The notes under the pieces are model-generated. The model was not told the DNA's origin. It worked only from the letters and a program-made list of their open reading frames with translations, and made no database searches. Below, in pieces: positions 28,776-33,150 of a stretch of DNA of 33,150 nt. The position numbers were made by a program, and so were the translations under genes. The DNA comes from Sedimenticola thiotaurini. GTDB lineage: Bacteria > Pseudomonadota > Gammaproteobacteria > Chromatiales > Chromatiaceae. Where the stretch lies: NCBI GenBank assembly GCA_011051715.1, contig DRKP01000129.1, forward strand, positions 1-33,150, in the 5' to 3' direction. Position 1 is the stretch's first letter; each line of letters starts with the position of its first letter.

Positions 28776-30356
28776 ATGAAAAGAACAGCCTGCTTCGCCC
28801 TGGCCACCCTGCTGGCCACCGGCTCCGGCTCGGCGGCCACCCAGGGTTACAACACCGGCATCCCCAGGAGCATTCTCACGCCAAACCGCCTGGAAACGCC
28901 CCTGGGGGATTTCGAGCTGTACGACGGCATTCCCACCAGGGAATCGGCGGACCGGGCCTACGACGGGCTCTATTTCCTCCGCGCCGTGGACACCTTCCTC
29001 AACTTCCAGTCGGCGGTCTCCATTGAGGCGCTGCGCCGCGGCCAGGCCTCCATCGGTGCCAATACCTCCAACAAGGTCATCGTCTTTGACCAGTTGATGG
29101 ACTCCAGGCCGCTGTTCCTAACCGGCAATACGGACACCGTCTATGCCCTGGCCATGCTCGACCTGGAGAAGGATGGTCCCACGCTGATCGAGATTCCCAA
29201 GGGGGCCGGGCCAGGCACCCTGGACGATGCCTTCCAACGCTTTGTGGTGGACATGGGGACGCCCGGTCCGGACGCGGGCAAGGGTGGTACCTACCTCATC
29301 CTGCCGCCCGATTACCAGGGTGAGCTGAAGCCCACCCCCAATACCCGCAAGGACCCACGAACAACCCGGGTGAAGATCGGTGGGAAGGAGCGGGAGGTCT
29401 GGATCGCCCGCTCGCCCAGCTACGTGAACTGGCTGATCCTGCGCGGCTTTCTGGTGGACGGCAAGCCCGATGCCGCCGTGAAGATGTGGCGCACCGGCCT
29501 GAAGATCTATCCCCTGGCCAAGGCCGACCAGCCGCCCAAGATGGTCTACATCAACGGTTCGCGCAAGGCCTTCAACACCGTTCTTCCCACCGACGAGAGC
29601 TATTTCGACTATCTCTGGCAGGTGATTCAGAAAGAGCCCATCGGCTTCATCGATCCCGAGCTGCGGGGCATGGCCGGCGCCATCGGCATCGTCAAGGGTC
29701 AGCCCTTTCAGCCCACGCAGCGGCAGAAGAAGATCCTGGCCCAGGCGGTGGACTTCGGTAATGCTGCCTCCCGCACCCTGGCCTTCCGGCCGGCCGATCC
29801 ACGCGCCCGGATCTTCGAGGATCGACACTGGTACCTGGCCTTCGTGGGCAAGGACTACCGCTGGCTCGACGGCGACGGCCGCCGGGGACGCAATCTGGAC
29901 GCCCGTACCGCCTTCTATTACATCGGCACCGTGAACACCCCGGCCATGGCCGTCGAGATTCCCGGCGCGGGCTCCAACTACGGCATGGCCTTCACCGATG
30001 CCGAGGGCAGGGCCCTGCGCGGTGAGAAACTCTACCGGCTGCACCTGCCTGCCGATGTGCCGGCCAGGGAGTTCTGGTCGGTGGTGCTCTATGATCCCCA
30101 GACCCGCTCCCAACTCCAGACCAGCCAGCCCTTTCCCAGCATCAACAGCCAGCGGGACAAGGGGCGGTTGCAGTACAACGCCGACGGCTCCATCGATCTC
30201 TATTTCTCCCCCGAGCCGCCCAGAGAAAGGGAGAGCAACTGGATCCAGACCGTGCCGGGCAAGTCCTGGTTCGCGGTACTGCGGCTCTACGGGCCGCTGG
30301 AACCCTGGTTCGAGAAGCGCTGGAAGCCAAGTGACATCAAGGCTGTGAACGAATGA
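28776..30356 (+). CDS. Exported DUF1254/DUF1214 protein, copy 2
   Basis: This 526-residue protein is the longest of the three paralogues. It has a signal peptide (MKRTACFALATLLATGSGSA), the DUF1254 region with GNTDTVYALAMLDLEKDGP and TYLILPPDYQG, a middle insertion relative to copy 1 (about 185-260), and the DUF1214 region LYRLHLPADVPAREFWSVVLYD followed by ESNWIQT. AAGGAG lies 11 bases before the ATG. Its TGA overlaps an ATG of the next gene. No catalytic motif stands out, and function is unknown; the shared periplasmic location with two hydrolases suggests a joint pathway, but that is inference. Confidence 0.86.
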   Translation: MKRTACFALATLLATGSGSAATQGYNTGIPRSILTPNRLETPLGDFELYDGIPTRESADRAYDGLYFLRAVDTFLNFQSAVSIEALRRGQASIGANTSNKVIVFDQLMDSRPLFLTGNTDTVYALAMLDLEKDGPTLIEIPKGAGPGTLDDAFQRFVVDMGTPGPDAGKGGTYLILPPDYQGELKPTPNTRKDPRTTRVKIGGKEREVWIARSPSYVNWLILRGFLVDGKPDAAVKMWRTGLKIYPLAKADQPPKMVYINGSRKAFNTVLPTDESYFDYLWQVIQKEPIGFIDPELRGMAGAIGIVKGQPFQPTQRQKKILAQAVDFGNAASRTLAFRPADPRARIFEDRHWYLAFVGKDYRWLDGDGRRGRNLDARTAFYYIGTVNTPAMAVEIPGAGSNYGMAFTDAEGRALRGEKLYRLHLPADVPAREFWSVVLYDPQTRSQLQTSQPFPSINSQRDKGRLQYNADGSIDLYFSPEPPRERESNWIQTVPGKSWFAVLRLYGPLEPWFEKRWKPSDIKAVNE

Positions 30357-30373
30357 CAACGAGGAAATTCAAG

Positions 30374-31444
30374 ATGAAACGGAAACTGCTCACAGGCGCG
30401 ATGCTCGCGCTTACCTTTACCACTGGTATGACCCAGGCCGCCGAGTGCCAGAAACGCTTCTACGCTCCAAACTGGGATCACCAGCCGCCGGTGGTGGATG
30501 CCTTCAACTACGTGCGGGCGGAGACCGACCTCCAGTTCAGGGGTTACGCTGATAAGTACGACGCCTTTGGCAAATTCGCCCACAGCCGCAGGCCCTACGA
30601 CGTAAACAAGCAGGTGACCCAGAGCGGCAACCGGGATACCCTCTACTCCTTTGGCGTATTCGACCTGTCGAAGTCTCCGCTCACCGTCACCCTGCCGGAC
30701 ACCGGTGACCGTTACATGTCCCTGATGCTGGTCTCCCAGGACCACGACATTTATCCCGCATACTATGCACCGGGCAAGTGGACCTTCACCCAGGAGAAGG
30801 TCGGCACCCGTTACGTCATGTTCGGCATTCGCATCTTCGCCAATCCCAACGATCCGAAGGACATAGAGGCGGCACACCGCCTCCAGGACCAGGTGAAGGT
30901 GGAGCAGCAGAACAAGGGCGACCTTTCCGGTATCCCCGAGTGGGACGAGCAGCAGATGATGGCTCTGCGCAAGTCCTACAACGAGGTCGGAAGCACCCTT
31001 TCGGACAGCTCCACCTTCTTTGGCGTCAAGTGCGACCGCTCCTACCTGGAGAACGCCATGGGGGTGGCGGTGGGCTGGGGCGGCCTGCAGCGCCAGGATG
31101 CCCTCTATCTGCCGCGCCAGGTTCCGAAGAATGACGGCAAGACCGCGTATGTGCTCACCGTGCCCAAGGAGGTGCCCATCCAGGAGAAGGGCTTCTGGTC
31201 GGTCACCGTCTACAACAGGGACCGCTTCATGGAGCCCAACGAGTTTAACGCCTACTCCTTCAACAACGTCACCGCGCAGAAGAACCAGGACGGCTCGGTG
31301 ACCATCCACTTCGGCGGTGACCCCAAGGCGAAGAATTTTCTGCCCATCTTCCCCGGCTGGGTCTACATCGTGCGGCTCTACCGTCCGGGCAGGGAGATAC
31401 TCGGTGGGGAGTGGAAATTTCCTGAGCCCCGGGAAGCAAGATAG
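30374..31444 (+). CDS. Exported DUF1254/DUF1214-type protein, copy 3 (short form)
   Basis: The product has 356 residues from the ATG at 30374, which has GAGG nine bases upstream and begins a clean signal peptide (MKRKLLTGAMLALTFTTGMTQA). An ATG at 30353 overlapping the previous stop is possible but would put seven polar residues in front of the signal. It shares GNRDTLYSFGVFDLSKSP and FWSVTVYN with the other two copies, but lacks their ESNW motif and ends in NFLPIFPGWVYIVRLYRPG. The stop lies only five bases before the second guaA-end copy, so this is the last gene of the module. Confidence 0.82.
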   Translation: MKRKLLTGAMLALTFTTGMTQAAECQKRFYAPNWDHQPPVVDAFNYVRAETDLQFRGYADKYDAFGKFAHSRRPYDVNKQVTQSGNRDTLYSFGVFDLSKSPLTVTLPDTGDRYMSLMLVSQDHDIYPAYYAPGKWTFTQEKVGTRYVMFGIRIFANPNDPKDIEAAHRLQDQVKVEQQNKGDLSGIPEWDEQQMMALRKSYNEVGSTLSDSSTFFGVKCDRSYLENAMGVAVGWGGLQRQDALYLPRQVPKNDGKTAYVLTVPKEVPIQEKGFWSVTVYNRDRFMEPNEFNAYSFNNVTAQKNQDGSVTIHFGGDPKAKNFLPIFPGWVYIVRLYRPGREILGGEWKFPEPREAR

Positions 31445-31449
31445 GCAGG

Positions 31450-31478
31450 AAGCCGCCGGCGACGGTCGAGTGGGAGTG
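31450..31478. repeat. Probable attR: second copy of the guaA 3' end
   Basis: The 29 bases match 22124-22152 at 27 positions, and matching extends three of four bases further left. Read in the guaA frame they give KPPATVEWE, but the stop codon is replaced by TGG, so the frame runs on into unrelated sequence. No other part of guaA is present here. This is what an attachment-site duplication would leave at the right end of an island. Confidence 0.65.
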
Positions 31479-31514
31479 GGTGGAATCCGAGACTCGAAGA
31501 TTCGCTTCCCGGCA

Positions 31515-31539
31515 CCGGGACACAACTGCCCGGTCCCGG
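31515..31539. terminator. Hairpin beyond the right boundary
   Basis: CCGGGAC (31515-31521) and GTCCCGG (31533-31539) form a 7-bp stem with an 11-base loop. If the module was inserted at guaA, this stretch was once directly downstream of guaA and could be its original terminator. It could also end the leftward HAD transcript. Nothing else was recognised between 31540 and 31718. Confidence 0.3.
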
Positions 31540-31718
31540 CGGCATGTTCCAGCAATCTGTGACGAGGTGGAGGATCGACGGCTCTTCCGATCGTTTTGGT
31601 GGGGAAGATCGTCGCACCGACCTCATCGGTATGGATGACCAGCTGTATTCAGGCAAACGGCCCCAGGGACCGGGCCCTGCTCCATGGAGTGTGGGGCCGA
31701 CTCGGGAAGTGTTGCCGC

Positions 31719-32561
31719 TCAGCCGTTCCCGAGCCAGTTCCGCACAACCGGCTCGAAATGGGCCAGTCCCTCCAGTACACCTGCCGCGTAGTTGCCGTTC
31801 ATGCCGAGGAAACCGCCGCGCGCGGGGTACAGACGAGGGGCGATTCCCATTCCGCGAGCCGCACGCAGCGCTTCTTCCCGAACCTCCCTGCGGGCATTGC
31901 GGACAAGTACTGCCCGCAGGCCGGAGGTCAGCACCGGCAGGTCGTTTCCGCTGTCACCGGCAAATACCGTGTTGCCCGTGGCAAACCCCTTGTGCGCCAT
32001 GAGGAAGCGGATGGCATGGTACTTGGTAGCGCGTCGGGGAAGTACATCGAGCAGCCCAATATGACGGGCTTCGTCGATGCTCCAGATCAGACTGGCGCGT
32101 ATGTGCAGTGATTTCAGGCGGGCTTCCATCTCCGCCAGCAGTGCATCGTGGTCGATGCCCGCCGGGGCGTAGTAGCTCAGTTTGAAGGTGTTCTGCTTTT
32201 CCGGTTCCTGCAGGGTCAGATCGCCGATATCCTGGAATAGGGCGGCCAGCTCGTCGTGACGGCGACCGGCCCAGTCCGGGGCGATCTCCTCCTCCCAGGC
32301 GCTCCAGGCCCGCCATTCCTCGCCATGGATTTCATACAGGGTGGTGCCGACGTCCCCGATCGCGTAATCGGGAACCGGCAGGTCGTGGTCCTCTATTGCC
32401 TCCAGCAGCAGTCCCTTGTGGCGGCCGCTGACATAGGCCAGGGTGAGTTCCGGGCGTTGAACCAGCTTGCGGAACAGGGGGCGCGCCTGGGGGGATTCCG
32501 CCTGCGGGCCATTGGGCAGCAGCGTACGATCCAGGTCGCAGCACAGCAGAAGTTCAGTCAC
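31719..32561 (-). CDS. HAD-superfamily sugar-phosphate phosphatase (sucrose-phosphatase/Cof-like)
   Basis: The 280-residue cytosolic enzyme has the four HAD motifs: DLDRT (nucleophile Asp9, acid Asp11), VSGR (Ser45), Lys180 in RRATKYHAI, and AGDSGNDLPVL (Asp203, Asp207). The C2-type cap with IGDVGTTLYE and the sequence order suit the sucrose-6-phosphate phosphatase group, though other sugar phosphates are possible. It starts at GTG 32561 with GGAG eight bases upstream. That GTGA overlaps the stop of a short frame just upstream, a sign of old translational coupling with a carbohydrate gene. Confidence 0.8.
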   Translation of the reverse strand: MTELLLCCDLDRTLLPNGPQAESPQARPLFRKLVQRPELTLAYVSGRHKGLLLEAIEDHDLPVPDYAIGDVGTTLYEIHGEEWRAWSAWEEEIAPDWAGRRHDELAALFQDIGDLTLQEPEKQNTFKLSYYAPAGIDHDALLAEMEARLKSLHIRASLIWSIDEARHIGLLDVLPRRATKYHAIRFLMAHKGFATGNTVFAGDSGNDLPVLTSGLRAVLVRNARREVREEALRAARGMGIAPRLYPARGGFLGMNGNYAAGVLEGLAHFEPVVRNWLGNG

Positions 32562-32860
32562 GACGATCGCTCCGCAGCAGCGGTGTGCCCTCCAGCGCGT
32601 GATGCCCGGTCACGGCGGCGGCGTTCCAGCCCTGGTGTGCGGGTGCCGCCGGCGGCGAACCTGCGTTCGTGTACGTACTCCGGAAGACTCCACGGTTCGC
32701 CATCCATGTCGGGCGGGCCATCGCCGTTGTCGAACCAGGAGTTGTCGCGCTGCGAGGGGCTGGCGAGGAATCCGTCCCCGGTGTTGCAGGCATGGAGCAG
32801 GGCCAGCGCACACCGGTAGCCTTGGTCGAAGAGGGCCAGATCCGGTCTCCCTCCGTTCAT
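32554..32860 (-). pseudogene. Remnant of a carbohydrate-active gene, probably a truncated and frameshifted glycoside hydrolase
   Basis: Reading leftward from 32860 the frame gives NGGRPDLALFDQGYRCALA, then HACNTGDGFLASPSQRDN. This resembles the start of bacterial invertase- or glucoamylase-like hydrolases found beside sucrose-phosphate genes. It goes on to GEPWSLPEYVHERRFAAGG and then turns into arginine-rich sequence. The frame shifted by one (ending at 32554) reads WNAAAVTGHHALEGTPLLR, a more natural ending for such an enzyme. The open frame begins only at about 32881, so the catalytic middle is missing. The family assignment is tentative. Confidence 0.4.
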
Positions 32861-32881
32861 GATGCCGATCTCACCACCGGG

Positions 32882-33150
32882 TCATGGTCCGGTTCCTGTG
32901 CCGGGGGAGGGCGGCAAGTGGTACATCGGCAGGATCGGGACAGGGTGCAGCATGGCGGGTACCTCGACTCCTGAGTGTGGTGCCAGCCAGCCCTGTGCCG
33001 ACCCGGCCATGAAGTGTTCCGATGGTTGCGGACACCGAACGGAAAATATTAACCCGGCAACCTAATATATCGTGTTCAGCCGTGCTGTGCGCGTTCGCGG
33101 CAAGGCGTCGAAACGCCGCTGTAGCACTTCTACAGCCAGTTTCGACAACG
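32882..33150. other. Intergenic sequence to the window end
   Basis: No gene was recognised in these 269 bases. An AT-rich patch at about 33043-33075 may hold a promoter for the leftward genes, but no well-spaced pair was found. A strong palindrome lies at 33107-33146. Confidence 0.4.
33107..33146. repeat. Nested palindrome at the window end
   Basis: GTCGAAAC (33107-33114) pairs with GTTTCGAC (33139-33146). Inside it GCTGTAG (33118-33124) pairs with CTACAGC (33130-33136) around CACTT. The two perfect stems are joined by a small GCC/CA internal loop. It could be a bidirectional terminator or another extragenic repeat family; the sequence core differs from the REP-like elements above. Confidence 0.5.

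Larger units (their letters stand above)
22124..31478. mobile_element. Putative guaA-integrated genomic island (about 9.3 kb), without integrase
   Basis: The segment is bounded by two near-identical copies of the guaA 3' end and holds only accessory genes: an exported amidohydrolase, an exported Ntn hydrolase, a decayed block and three DUF1254/DUF1214 paralogues. Core genes lie to its left. Genomic islands are known to use the 3' end of guaA as an attachment site through tyrosine recombinases. No integrase, excisionase or transfer gene can be found inside, so it would now be a fixed or decayed island, or one that was moved by another element. The repeat is seen directly; integration is inferred. 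Confidence 0.5.

Noticed and set aside
22317-31444. An integrase, relaxase or transposase inside the guaA-flanked module
   Set aside because: All intact frames were accounted for by hydrolases and DUF1254 proteins; no recombinase motif was seen in any frame of the decayed block either.
31581-31592. GCTCTTCCGATC, identical to 12 bases of a common sequencing adapter
   Set aside because: The match stops at 12 bases; the next base on the right is G where the adapter has T and the left flank does not continue cleanly. Most likely chance, though read coverage here could be inspected.

Overview
The window is high-GC bacterial DNA with the gene order of a gammaproteobacterium. The run ndk-rlmN-pilW-rodZ-hisS-yfgM-bamB-der, a synthetase-only RelA, type IV pilus and BAM parts and the guaB-guaA pair all point to that class. 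A purple-sulfur or sulfur-oxidiser-like lineage is possible, but the window alone does not settle it.

Layout. (1) Positions 1-4047 hold the 3' end of a very large type I secreted RTX adhesin, followed by a TolC/LapE-like outer-membrane channel that probably exports it. (2) Positions 4176-15848 hold a rightward housekeeping block: relA, then ndk, rlmN, pilW, rodZ, hisS, yfgM, bamB, der and a membrane diguanylate cyclase. Several joints are ATGA overlaps or gaps of a few bases. ispG, often found between rodZ and hisS, is absent. (3) Positions 15845-18649 hold two leftward genes, a Bcr/CflA drug exporter and xseA, separated by a REP-like repeat pair. (4) Positions 18833-22153 hold guaB and guaA, the GMP branch of purine synthesis, with a second REP-like array between them and a good sigma-70 promoter before guaB. 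(5) Positions 22154-31449 hold an accessory module. It encodes an exported amidohydrolase, an exported Ntn-type linear amide hydrolase of the choloylglycine hydrolase family, a decayed stretch, and three exported DUF1254/DUF1214 paralogues. (6) Positions 31719-32860 hold a leftward HAD sugar-phosphate phosphatase and, just upstream of it, what looks like a broken glycoside hydrolase. The window ends in a strong palindrome.

The main discovery is that the accessory module is flanked by two copies of the guaA 3' end. The real one is at 22124-22152 and a second copy lies at 31450-31478, with 27 of 29 bases identical and the guaA reading frame still legible (KPPATVEWE). The 3' end of guaA is a known integration site for genomic islands, so the 9.3 kb module looks like an integrated island, or the remnant of one, bounded by attL and attR. 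No integrase remains inside it. Every intact gene in the module has an export signal, which suggests a periplasmic or secreted pathway acting on amide-linked or lipid-like compounds. The substrate cannot be read from the sequence.
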